Of a stretch of 64,000 bases of DNA, positions 9,386 through 17,346 are shown in pieces. The first letter of the stretch is position 1; every line of letters begins with the position of its first letter. The notes under the pieces were generated by a model. That model was not told the origin of the DNA. It made no database searches and saw only the letters and a list, made by a program, of their open reading frames with translations. A program made the position numbers and the translations under genes. This DNA is from Janthinobacterium sp. CG3 (GTDB lineage Bacteria > Pseudomonadota > Gammaproteobacteria > Burkholderiales > Burkholderiaceae_D). Where the stretch lies: NCBI RefSeq assembly GCF_000344615.1, contig NZ_KB467824.1, forward strand, positions 4,748,367 through 4,812,366, given 5' to 3'.

Positions 9386-10437
9386 TGGATAACTGGCTGA
9401 CAAGCGCCGGCGATCAAGCCGCAGTGCTGGTGACGGTGGCGATCGTCGAGGGTTCCGGCCCGCGCGAAGCCGGCGCGAAAATGCTGGTGAGCGCCGATCG
9501 CTTATTCGACACCATCGGCGGCGGCCACCTGGAAATGCGCGCCATCGAAGTCGCGCGCGGCATGCTGGCGGGCGACGCCGCGCCGGCCCGCATTGAACGG
9601 TTTGCGCTCGGCCCCAGCCTGGGCCAGTGCTGCGGCGGCGTCGTGCACCTGGCGTTCGAACGCGTCGACGCCGGCCTGCTGGCGGTGCTGGACGCCTTGC
9701 GCCAGCGCCGCCAGGAAGATAGCTGGCGCGTCAGCGCCATCGACGGCGCGGCCGCCTCGGCCTTGTTCGACGCGGCCGGCAAGACCATCACGGGCGCCGA
9801 CCTGGTGGTGCCGTCGGCGTTTGCGCGCGAACGCGCCGCCCACGTGCTGCGCGACGAGGCCGGGCGGCGCTGGCTGGTCGACCCGTGCCTGGCGCCGCGC
9901 GCCCATCTGACCTTGTTCGGCGCCGGCCACGTCGGCGCGGCCATCGTGCGCGCGCTGGCCGAGTTGCCGTGCAACGTCACCTGGGTCGACGAGCGCGAAG
10001 ACATGTTTCCCGCAACGGTGCCCGGCAATGTCCGCATCGAAGCGTCCGACACCCCGGAGGCGCTGGTCGGCGAGGCGCCGGCCGGCGGCAGTTTCCTGGT
10101 CATGACGCACAGCCACGCGCTCGACCAGCGCCTGACCGAGGCCATCATGGCGCGCGCCGACGTTGGCTGGTTCGGCCTGATCGGCTCGCAGACCAAGCGC
10201 AAGCAGTTCGAGCACCGGCTGCGCGCGCGCGGCGTGGCCGCCGAGCGCATCGACGCGATGGTGTGCCCGATCGGCATGCCCGGTATTACCAACAAGGCGC
10301 CGGCGGTGATCGCCATCGCCGTCGCCGCGCAACTCATCACGGTGTGGGAGGCTGCTGCGGCGGCCTCCGGCACCACCGCACCGCTCAGGCTGGTAGCCTC
10401 CGGCGGCGCGTCCAAAGCAACTCACCAGTACAAGTAA
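9385..10437 (+). CDS. xdhC: Xanthine dehydrogenase accessory protein XdhC
   Basis: A 350-aa chaperone that binds molybdenum cofactor and supports its sulfuration and insertion into XdhB. The N-terminal XdhC/CoxI domain shows EGSGPREAGAKM and LGQCCGGVVHL; the C-terminal Rossmann-like part shows LFGAGHVGAAIVRAL and GLIGSQTKRKQFEHRL. The ATG at 9385 overlaps the xdhB stop as TGATG; an in-frame GTG directly before it is less likely. It is followed after 12 nt by guanine deaminase, extending the operon. Confidence 0.94.
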   Translation: MDNWLTSAGDQAAVLVTVAIVEGSGPREAGAKMLVSADRLFDTIGGGHLEMRAIEVARGMLAGDAAPARIERFALGPSLGQCCGGVVHLAFERVDAGLLAVLDALRQRRQEDSWRVSAIDGAAASALFDAAGKTITGADLVVPSAFARERAAHVLRDEAGRRWLVDPCLAPRAHLTLFGAGHVGAAIVRALAELPCNVTWVDEREDMFPATVPGNVRIEASDTPEALVGEAPAGGSFLVMTHSHALDQRLTEAIMARADVGWFGLIGSQTKRKQFEHRLRARGVAAERIDAMVCPIGMPGITNKAPAVIAIAVAAQLITVWEAAAAASGTTAPLRLVASGGASKATHQYK

Positions 10438-10449
10438 AAGAAAGATTTC

Positions 10450-11766
10450 ATGTCTACTGCAACAACCACCTTGCAAGCCTACCGGGCCAGCTTGCTGCAC
10501 TTCCACGCCGATCCCGCCTTCAACGAGCAAGCCCATAGCTGGTTTGAAGACGGCCTGCTGCTGGTCGCCGACGGCAAAATCCAGGCGGCCGGCGATTACG
10601 CCCAGCTGCACGCCAGCCTGCCGCCCGGCACCGACGTGCTCGACTACCGCGGCAAGGTCATCATGCCCGGCTTTATCGACACCCACGTGCATTTCCCGCA
10701 AACCGACATGATCGCCTCGCCCGCGCCGGGCCTGCTGCCGTGGCTGGAAACCTACACCTTCCCGACCGAGCGCCAGTTTTCCGACCCGGCGCACGCGCGC
10801 GACGTCGCCGAGTTCTTCCTCGACGAGCTGCTGCGCTGCGGCACCACGACGGCCATGGTGTATTGCACCGTGCATCCAGAATCGGTGGACGCCTTCTTCA
10901 GCGCCAGCGAAGCGCGCCAGTTGCGCATGGTGGCCGGCAAGGTGATGATGGACCGCAACTGCCCGGAATTCCTGCGCGACACCGCCGAGAGCGGCGCCCG
11001 CCAGACCGAGGACTTGATCAAGCGCTGGCACAAGCGCGGCCGCGCGCTGTACGCGATCACGCCGCGGTTCGCCCCGACCTCGACCGAAGCCCAGCTGGAA
11101 CTGGCCGGCGAGCTGGCGCGCGCCTACCCGGACACCTATCTGCAAACCCACGTGTCGGAAAACCTGGACGAGTGCAAATGGGTGCAGTCGCTGTTTCCGC
11201 ATTCGCGCAGCTACATCGACGTCTACGACCACTACGGTATGCTGCGTCCGCGCGCGGTGTTCGGCCATTGCATCTGGCTCGACGAGCGCGACCGCGAACG
11301 CATGGCCGAAACCCAGTCGGCGGCGGCGATCTGCCCGACCTCCAACCTGTTCCTCGGCAGCGGCCTGTTCGACTTCGAGCGCGCCGACGCGGCCCGCGTG
11401 CCGCTGTCGCTGGCGACCGACGTCGGCGGCGGCACCACGTTCTCGATGTTGCAAACGATGAATGAAGCCTATAAAGTAGCGCGCATGAAAGGCAGTTATC
11501 TGCCGGCAATGCGTATGTTTTACCTGGCGACACTGGGCGGTGCGCGCAGCTTGCAGCTCGAAGGCACGATCGGCAACTTCGTCGCCGGCGCGGAAGCGGA
11601 CTTCATCGTCCTCGACCCGAAGGCGACGCCGCTGCTGGCGCGCCGCACCGAGCGCTGCAACAGCCTGGAAGAGTTGTTGTTCGCGCTGGCGCTGCTGGGC
11701 GACGACCGCACGGTCGCGGCCACCTACGCCGCCGGGCGCCGGGTGCACCAACGCGTCGCCGGCTAA
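10450..11766 (+). CDS. guaD: Guanine deaminase
   Basis: A 438-aa amidohydrolase converting guanine to xanthine, the substrate of the adjacent Xdh. Zinc-site and family motifs are PGFIDTHVHFPQTDM near residue 75, QTHVSENLDECKW near 230, FGHCIWLDERD near 275 and SLATDVGGGTTFSML near 320. The length is typical for bacterial GuaD. It starts 12 nt after xdhC in the same direction, completing a guanine-to-urate module. Confidence 0.95.
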   Translation: MSTATTTLQAYRASLLHFHADPAFNEQAHSWFEDGLLLVADGKIQAAGDYAQLHASLPPGTDVLDYRGKVIMPGFIDTHVHFPQTDMIASPAPGLLPWLETYTFPTERQFSDPAHARDVAEFFLDELLRCGTTTAMVYCTVHPESVDAFFSASEARQLRMVAGKVMMDRNCPEFLRDTAESGARQTEDLIKRWHKRGRALYAITPRFAPTSTEAQLELAGELARAYPDTYLQTHVSENLDECKWVQSLFPHSRSYIDVYDHYGMLRPRAVFGHCIWLDERDRERMAETQSAAAICPTSNLFLGSGLFDFERADAARVPLSLATDVGGGTTFSMLQTMNEAYKVARMKGSYLPAMRMFYLATLGGARSLQLEGTIGNFVAGAEADFIVLDPKATPLLARRTERCNSLEELLFALALLGDDRTVAATYAAGRRVHQRVAG

Positions 11767-11772
11767 GAAGGT

Positions 11773-11826
11773 CGTTGGATTACCGGCGGCGCATTCCCGG
11801 AGGCTGCCGCCCCCCCCAATCCAACG
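11773..11826 (+). promoter_or_regulatory. Long hairpin before the exported deaminase
   Basis: CGTTGGATT (11773-11781) pairs exactly with AATCCAACG (11818-11826), with an inner GCGGC/GCCGC pairing. The structure ends 10 nt before the downstream ATG at 11837, where no clear Shine-Dalgarno sequence is present. It could terminate or process the xdh-guaD transcript, or limit translation of the next gene. Eight consecutive C residues lie inside its 3' arm. Confidence 0.5.
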
Positions 11827-11836
11827 AAAGCAACAC

Positions 11837-13300
11837 ATGCAAAAGAAACTCCCCGGCCTGATGATCGCGCTGGCCATCGCCGGCGGCGCCAACGCCGCCC
11901 CGCCGGTGTCGAACGAAGACATCACGAAACGCCATTTCGCCGAGCTGCTGGCCGGCCCGCAGCCGAAAACGGCCGAGCTGACCATGTTCTTTTCGATGAT
12001 GCCGAAGGGCGGGGATTTGCACCACCATTACTCGGGCGCCATCTACGCCGAGCAATACCTGGAGTGGGTCGACAAGCAGCGCTTCTGCGTCGACAAGGCC
12101 AGCTACCAGATTGTTACCGACGCTGCGGCCATCGCCGCCGGCCGCGCCAAGGGCAGTTGCCTGTCATCGAGCGAAGTCATCGGCGACAACGCCATGTACC
12201 GCGAATTGTTGCAGCGCTGGTCGATCAAGGATTACGCCAACCACGGCGCGCTGCAAGCGCCGCCGGACCGCCAATTCTTCGACACCTTCGGTTATTTCGG
12301 CCCTGTCGCGTCGAGCAACACCAACGAGGGCCTGCTGACGCTGAAACAGCGCGCGCTGCAGGAAAACCTCGGCTACATCGAAACCATTTTCGAGCTGGCG
12401 CCGTTCACCCAAAGCGCCGATTTCGACCGGAAGGTGGCGCAACCCGGCGCCGACCTGGCCGCGCAGCTGACGGCCTGGAGCGCCACGCTGGAGCAGGACG
12501 CCGCCTTCAAGCAAAACATCGCCAATTACCTGGCCAACGTCAAGGCCAGCAGCGCCGGCGTCGACGACGCCCGCTTCACCATGCGCTACCAGGCTTACGT
12601 GCTGCGCTTCCTGTCGCCGTCGCAAGTGTTTTCGTCGATGCTGGCCGGTTTCCAGCTGGCCAGCCAAAGCCCGCAGATAGTCGGCGTCAACATCGTCGGC
12701 GCGGAAAACTTCAGCGTCTCGATGCGCGACTACGCGCTGCACATGCAGATGTTCAAGTTCTTGAAGACCAAGTATCCGTCCGTCAAGCTGGCGCTGCACG
12801 CCGGCGAACTGGCGCTGGGCATGGTGCCGCCGGAAGGCTTGACCTTCCACATCAACGACGCCATCACGGTGGCCGGCGCCGACCGCATCGGCCACGGCAT
12901 CGACCTGGCGCATGAAACGAACGCGCTGGGCATCATGAAAACAATGCGCGAGCGCGGCATCCCGGTTGAAATCAATTTGACCAGCAACGACTTCATCGCC
13001 GGCGTCAAGAACCAGGCCCATCCGCTGACGCTGTACCGCAAGTACGGCGTGCCGTTTGTCATCTCGACCGACGATCCCGGCGTGGCGCGCAACAATCTGT
13101 CGGGTGAATACGTGTTGTTTGCCAGCCGCTATAAGACCGACTACGCCGAGGTCAAAAAGCTGTCGTATAACAGCCTGCGCTATTCCTTCCTCGCCGCTGG
13201 CGACAAACAGCGCCTGATCAAGGCCCTGGACGGACGTTTCACCCAGTTCGAGGCGGATATCGCCGCGGCGCACAAAAATACCACAGCCGCGAAACCATAA
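11837..13300 (+). CDS. Exported adenosine deaminase family protein
   Basis: A 487-aa adenosine-deaminase superfamily enzyme with an evident signal peptide (MQKKL..., cleavage predicted after ANA at residue 20). Metal and catalytic motifs are GGDLHHHYSGA near residue 60, LHAGELALG near 330, RIGHGIDLAHE near 355 and ISTDDPGVARNN near 415. It is longer than cytosolic Add and resembles secreted ADA-like enzymes. Periplasmic deamination of adenosine or a related nucleoside is inferred. It lies between guaD and a TonB receptor in the same direction, 70 nt after guaD. Confidence 0.88.
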   Translation: MQKKLPGLMIALAIAGGANAAPPVSNEDITKRHFAELLAGPQPKTAELTMFFSMMPKGGDLHHHYSGAIYAEQYLEWVDKQRFCVDKASYQIVTDAAAIAAGRAKGSCLSSSEVIGDNAMYRELLQRWSIKDYANHGALQAPPDRQFFDTFGYFGPVASSNTNEGLLTLKQRALQENLGYIETIFELAPFTQSADFDRKVAQPGADLAAQLTAWSATLEQDAAFKQNIANYLANVKASSAGVDDARFTMRYQAYVLRFLSPSQVFSSMLAGFQLASQSPQIVGVNIVGAENFSVSMRDYALHMQMFKFLKTKYPSVKLALHAGELALGMVPPEGLTFHINDAITVAGADRIGHGIDLAHETNALGIMKTMRERGIPVEINLTSNDFIAGVKNQAHPLTLYRKYGVPFVISTDDPGVARNNLSGEYVLFASRYKTDYAEVKKLSYNSLRYSFLAAGDKQRLIKALDGRFTQFEADIAAAHKNTTAAKP

Positions 13301-13444
13301 TATTGCGGTGTGCGGCGGCGCCCCCCCGGGCGCGCCGCCGGTGTGAACAGTACGCGGCCGGACTCGCCGGCCGCACTCCCTTGCGTGATAGCGCTATCAA
13401 CACTGCCTTTTAACGACGCCGCGACGTGTCCGTTGCGTATTGCG
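13301..13444. other. Noncoding spacer before the TonB receptor promoter
   Basis: This is the first part of the 491-bp gap between the deaminase and the TonB receptor. It holds a GC-rich imperfect hairpin just after the deaminase stop (GGCGGCGC.../GCGCGCCGCC around 13315-13341) that could end transcription, though no T run follows. The base composition changes abruptly from GC-rich to AT-rich near 13440, where the regulatory element begins. No gene was recognised. Confidence 0.5.
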
Positions 13445-13517
13445 TTATTTATACTATTTATATATAAATACGTAAAATAAAACGTATTTGTCATCCAATT
13501 TAGCTTGATGCATAGTG
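13445..13517 (+). promoter_or_regulatory. Nucleoside-regulon element, copy A
   Basis: One of three closely related elements (others at 43889-43962 and 49631-49704). Reading toward the TonB receptor it has TTATTTATA, 9 nt, TATAAAT, an A-rich stretch, GTATTTG, then TTGATGCATAGTG. ATTTATA and TATAAAT form an inverted repeat around a 9-nt spacer, a plausible regulator site. TTGTCA (13488-13493) and CATAGT (13511-13516), 17 bp apart, look like -35 and -10 boxes, placing the inverted repeat near -65, an activator-like position. The start codon is 274 nt downstream. Regulator unknown. Confidence 0.75.
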
Positions 13518-13589
13518 GGGCGACAAGCGATGTTAAATCGTTAAAATTATCGCTTTATAGCATGTTTTTAAGATGCTTTAGCCCCACTA
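13513..13589 (+). other. Nested inverted repeats in the TonB receptor leader
   Basis: TAGTGGGGC (13513-13521) matches GCCCCACTA (13581-13589) perfectly, and encloses two further hairpins: AAGCGAT/ATCGCTT (13525-13531 and 13549-13555) and AGCAT/ATGCT (13559-13563 and 13573-13577). Together they draw a three-way junction. The outer 5' arm overlaps the proposed -10 box, so it would be in the transcript only if the start lies upstream of 13513. The two inner hairpins would be transcribed in either case. Confidence 0.45.
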
Positions 13590-13791
13590 CGCCCGCGCCG
13601 CGAGGCCGCGTCGACAGCGTGTTTTTTGTGTCTTCGTGCCGCTGGAAATGTGTCATGGCCTTGACATATTTGATCATTACACTCTCGCCTCACGCCCGTA
13701 ACGGGATAGCTACAGCACAGTAAAAACGGGGGGTGTCGCGCTGACCGCGTACCGATCCCACAAAATAAAACAGTTTTTTAGGGGTACTACC
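13590..13791. other. Long 5' leader of the TonB receptor gene
   Basis: About 200 nt of untranslated sequence between the nested repeats and the ATG. It contains a CCCGTAACGGG hairpin near 13696-13706 and GTTTTTTAGGGG just before the start codon, where AGGGG could act as Shine-Dalgarno. I see no conserved riboswitch core and no convincing small gene. Confidence 0.4.
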
Positions 13792-16700
13792 ATGATCAAT
13801 CACAAACGGTTTCGGCTGACGCAGATAGCGCTAAGCCTGGCTATCGCGTTGGCGGTGGCACCGTCCTTCGCCCAGAACACCACGTCCGCCATCGGCGGGC
13901 GCATTTCCGGCAGCGACGGCCAGCCGGCCGGCGGCGCCACCGTCACCATCGTGCACACCGAGTCCGGCTCGATCAGCCACGTCGTCACCGACGCCGAAGG
14001 CCGTTACGTGGCGCGCGGCTTGCGCGCCGGTGGTCCGTACACGATCACGGTCAGCAAAAACGGCGTGGTCGAAAAACGCGAGGGCGTGTTTGTGCAACTG
14101 GCCGAAACCTCCAACGTCGACGCCACCCTGGGCGCGCCCATCCAGTCGGTGACCGTCACCGGCAACGCGGCCCGTTCCGACAAGTTCAGCAAGTCCAACA
14201 TGGGCGCCGGCACCAGCATCAGCGCGACCGAACTGGCGATGCAGGCGTCCATCCAGCGCAATTTGCAAGACTATGCGCGGTCCGATCCGCGCGTGTCGCA
14301 AACCGACAAGGAGCGCGGCGAAATGTCGGTCGGCGGCCAGAACTCGCGCTACAACTCGCTGACCATCGACGGCGTGGCCGTCAACGACACCTTCGGCCTG
14401 GAGCCAAGCGGCAGCCCGACGGCGAAGCAGCCGATTTCTATCGAGGCGATCCAGTCGGTGCAGGTAAACGTGGCCAATTACGACGTCACGCAAAAAGGCT
14501 ATACGGGCGGCAACGTTAACGCCGCCACGAAGTCGGGCACCAACACCGTCAAGGGCAGCGTTTATTACGTTTTCCGTAACGACAGCATGGTGGGCGAGCG
14601 CTTTAACGCCACCACCGGCGAGTACTATGAGGCGCCGCCGTTCCGCGAAACCACCAAGGGCGCGACGCTTGGCGGCCCCTTGATCAAGGATAAATTGTTC
14701 TTCTTCGCCAACGTCGAAGAGCTGATCAGCACCCGTACCACGCCAGCCTTCAGCCCGCTGGGCGGCCCGAAAACCAATGTCGGCATCACCCCGTCGACCA
14801 TCTCCAGCGCGCAAGAGATCGCCAAGTCGGCGCACGGCTGGGATGTCGGCACGGCCGAGGTGCCGGGCACGCCGGAGATGTCGGTGAAAGACACCCTGCT
14901 CAAGCTGGACTGGAACATCAGCGATACGCACCGCGCGATGATGCGTTATTCGAAGACCACGCAGTCCGAGCCGCGGTTCCCCGGCATTAGCGCCACCTCG
15001 CTGTCGCTCAGCTCGCAATGGAACACCCAGAAGAAGGATGTCGAAACCCTGGTCGGCCAGTGGTTTGCCGACTGGACCCCGACGTTCACCACCGAGTTCA
15101 AGGTGTCGGCGCGCGACTTCAATAGCATCCCCGTCAACAACTCGACGTCGCCGGCGGTCGGCCTGCTGTTCGCCGGCGCCTTGCCGCCGGGTTCGCCTTC
15201 CAGCATCAAGGTGGACAAGCGCTACCTCAATTTCGGCACCGAGCAAAGCAACCAGAACAACGTGCTGGGCACCAAGACCAAGGACGCCTACCTGGGCGCG
15301 AACTGGGCGCTAGGCGACCATGAAGTGAAATTCGGCGGCGATTACAGCAAAAACGACGTGTATAACGCGTATTTGCAGAACGTTAACGGCAACTACACCT
15401 TCGGTTGCATCTCCGGAAAATATGCGTTCAGCGCAAGCCCGATCGTCTGCGGTTCGGGCTTGAGCGCGGCGCTGGAAGAGCAAGTTATCCTGGACAACTT
15501 CCGCCGTGGCCGCCCGTCGAGTTATATGGTGCAAGTGCCGGCCAGCGGCGACAAGTTCGACGCCGCCGTGGCGCGCTTCACCCTGCAAAACTACGGCTTC
15601 TTCGCCCAGGACACCTGGACCGTCAACAAGCAGTTGACCGTCAGCTACGGCGTGCGGGTGGACGCGGCCCGCCTCGGCGACCGTCCGGCGGCCAATGCCG
15701 CCGCCGCCGCGCCCATGGTGGCCGGCAACGCCGCCAGCAAGACCAACCAGACCGGCGGTTTCGGGCTGGACAACACCCAAACCATTGATGGCCAAAACCT
15801 GGTGCAGCCGCGGGTCGGCTTCAACTACACCTTCGACAGCGCGCGCCCGATGCAGGTGCGCGGCGGCGCCGGCCTGTTCCAGGGCGCGGCGGCCAACGTC
15901 TGGCTGGCCAACCCGTTCAGCAACTCCGGCGTGGCCACCCGCATTGTCGGTTGCGGCGGTTCCTTCAAGCCTTGCCCTACCACGGACGGCACCTTCAGTA
16001 CCGACCCGTCCAAGCAGCCGGTCAGCTTCGTCGGCGCGCAGCCGGCCGCCAACGTCGACTTCCTGTCGCCGGACATGCGCCAGCCGTCGGTGTGGAAATC
16101 GAACCTGGCGTTTGAACACCAGTTGCCTTGGTACGGCATGGTGTTCGGCGCGGAGTACATGTACACCAAAACCAAGGACGCGATCTATTACCAGCATAAA
16201 AACCTGGGCGTGGCGTCGCGCATCGGCCGCGACGGCCGCGAGCTCTTCTACACGGACAATGGATACGACACTGCTTGCTGGCAGAACAACGGTACGCTGG
16301 TGTCCGCCTGCGGCGTGCGCACCCGCGCGTATAACAACAAGAGCTTCAACAACGTCCTGGTGGCGCAAAAAACCGAGAAGGGCGGCGGCAACCTCGCCAC
16401 CCTGTCGCTGAGCCGTCCGCTGAGCCAGGGCATAGGCTGGTCGATGTCGTACACCTACACCGACGCCACCGAGGTGTCGCCGCTGACGTCGTCGGTGTCG
16501 AACTCGAACTGGGCCGCCCGCGCGGTGTTCCATCCGAACGAGGAGAAGCTGGCCAATTCGAGCTACCTGGTGAAGGACCGCATCAACGCCATGGTGAACT
16601 GGCAGCATCGCTTCTTCTCGAGCTACAAGACCACGGTGGGCGTGTTCTACGAGGGACGCAAGGGCAAGCCGTACAGCTGGACCTACAACAACGACTTGAA

Positions 16701-17193
16701 CGGCGACGGCCAGGCCGGCAACGACCTGATGTACATTCCCAAGGCGCCGGGTTCGGGCGAAGTGGTGTTCGCCGGCGACACCGCCAGCAGCCATCTGAAC
16801 GAAGACCGCTTCTGGTCCGTCGTCAACGGCAACAAGGAATTGAAGCGCTCGATCGGCCAGCTTACCAGCCGCAACGATAGTTTCTCGCCATGGACGAATA
16901 GTATTGACATGCGTGTCAGCCAGGAAGTCCCGGGTTTCTTCAAAGGGAACAAAGGCATCCTGACCCTGGATTTCTTCAACGTCGGCAATATGATCAACAA
17001 AAAATGGGGTCGTATCAACGAGATCGGCTTCGCCACCAGCGGTGGCCAGTCGCGCAGCTTCGTCGACTATGGCGGCATGGTCGACGGCCGCTACGTGTAT
17101 CAAGTGAAGGACAAGGTGGAAGACTACGAAGTTCGCCAGGCCAAGGGCGAATCGCAGTGGGCGATCCAGGCCACGGTAAAGTACGAATTCTAA
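13792..17193 (+). CDS. TonB-dependent receptor with carboxypeptidase-regulatory-like domain
   Basis: An 1133-aa outer-membrane receptor. A signal peptide (cleavage near residue 27, SFA/QN) is followed by a CarboxypepD_reg-like beta domain (about 30-115, ISGSDGQPAGGATVTI), a possible TonB box (SVTVTG), a plug with GEMSVGGQNSRYNSLTIDG, and a long barrel ending in Phe (TVKYEF), as outer-membrane proteins do. This OmpA/Oar-like type often imports large or unusual substrates. Its place between a secreted deaminase and an exported nucleotidase, and its shared promoter element with nucleoside genes, suggest nucleoside, nucleotide or oligonucleotide uptake; the substrate is inference. Confidence 0.88.
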   Translation: MINHKRFRLTQIALSLAIALAVAPSFAQNTTSAIGGRISGSDGQPAGGATVTIVHTESGSISHVVTDAEGRYVARGLRAGGPYTITVSKNGVVEKREGVFVQLAETSNVDATLGAPIQSVTVTGNAARSDKFSKSNMGAGTSISATELAMQASIQRNLQDYARSDPRVSQTDKERGEMSVGGQNSRYNSLTIDGVAVNDTFGLEPSGSPTAKQPISIEAIQSVQVNVANYDVTQKGYTGGNVNAATKSGTNTVKGSVYYVFRNDSMVGERFNATTGEYYEAPPFRETTKGATLGGPLIKDKLFFFANVEELISTRTTPAFSPLGGPKTNVGITPSTISSAQEIAKSAHGWDVGTAEVPGTPEMSVKDTLLKLDWNISDTHRAMMRYSKTTQSEPRFPGISATSLSLSSQWNTQKKDVETLVGQWFADWTPTFTTEFKVSARDFNSIPVNNSTSPAVGLLFAGALPPGSPSSIKVDKRYLNFGTEQSNQNNVLGTKTKDAYLGANWALGDHEVKFGGDYSKNDVYNAYLQNVNGNYTFGCISGKYAFSASPIVCGSGLSAALEEQVILDNFRRGRPSSYMVQVPASGDKFDAAVARFTLQNYGFFAQDTWTVNKQLTVSYGVRVDAARLGDRPAANAAAAAPMVAGNAASKTNQTGGFGLDNTQTIDGQNLVQPRVGFNYTFDSARPMQVRGGAGLFQGAAANVWLANPFSNSGVATRIVGCGGSFKPCPTTDGTFSTDPSKQPVSFVGAQPAANVDFLSPDMRQPSVWKSNLAFEHQLPWYGMVFGAEYMYTKTKDAIYYQHKNLGVASRIGRDGRELFYTDNGYDTACWQNNGTLVSACGVRTRAYNNKSFNNVLVAQKTEKGGGNLATLSLSRPLSQGIGWSMSYTYTDATEVSPLTSSVSNSNWAARAVFHPNEEKLANSSYLVKDRINAMVNWQHRFFSSYKTTVGVFYEGRKGKPYSWTYNNDLNGDGQAGNDLMYIPKAPGSGEVVFAGDTASSHLNEDRFWSVVNGNKELKRSIGQLTSRNDSFSPWTNSIDMRVSQEVPGFFKGNKGILTLDFFNVGNMINKKWGRINEIGFATSGGQSRSFVDYGGMVDGRYVYQVKDKVEDYEVRQAKGESQWAIQATVKYEF

Positions 17194-17250
17194 TTGTCTC
17201 GCTGCGGGGAGCCGCGCGCCTTGGCGCCGCGGGTGCCGCATCGTAGCGAA

Positions 17251-17281
17251 ACGGCTGGCGGCGACACCGGCCGTTTTTTTT
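17251..17281 (+). terminator. Rho-independent terminator after the TonB receptor
   Basis: ACGGCTGG (17251-17258) pairs with CCGGCCGT (17267-17274) across an 8-nt loop with one G-T wobble, followed by a run of eight T. It lies about 57 nt after the receptor stop. Confidence 0.8.
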
Positions 17282-17346
17282 GGGGCTGCGCCGGCGCAGC
17301 TGATGTACCCTATTGTTTTTTGAAAAATATTCCTTCCGGCTAGACC

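Noticed and set aside
5636-9403. A 1255-codon open frame antisense to xdhA and xdhB
   Set aside because: It lies fully opposite well-identified xanthine dehydrogenase subunits and has no recognisable motif.
13513-13589. Purine riboswitch upstream of the TonB receptor
   Set aside because: The three-way drawing is suggestive, but the conserved purine-riboswitch junction and loop sequences are not present and the outer arm overlaps the likely -10 box.
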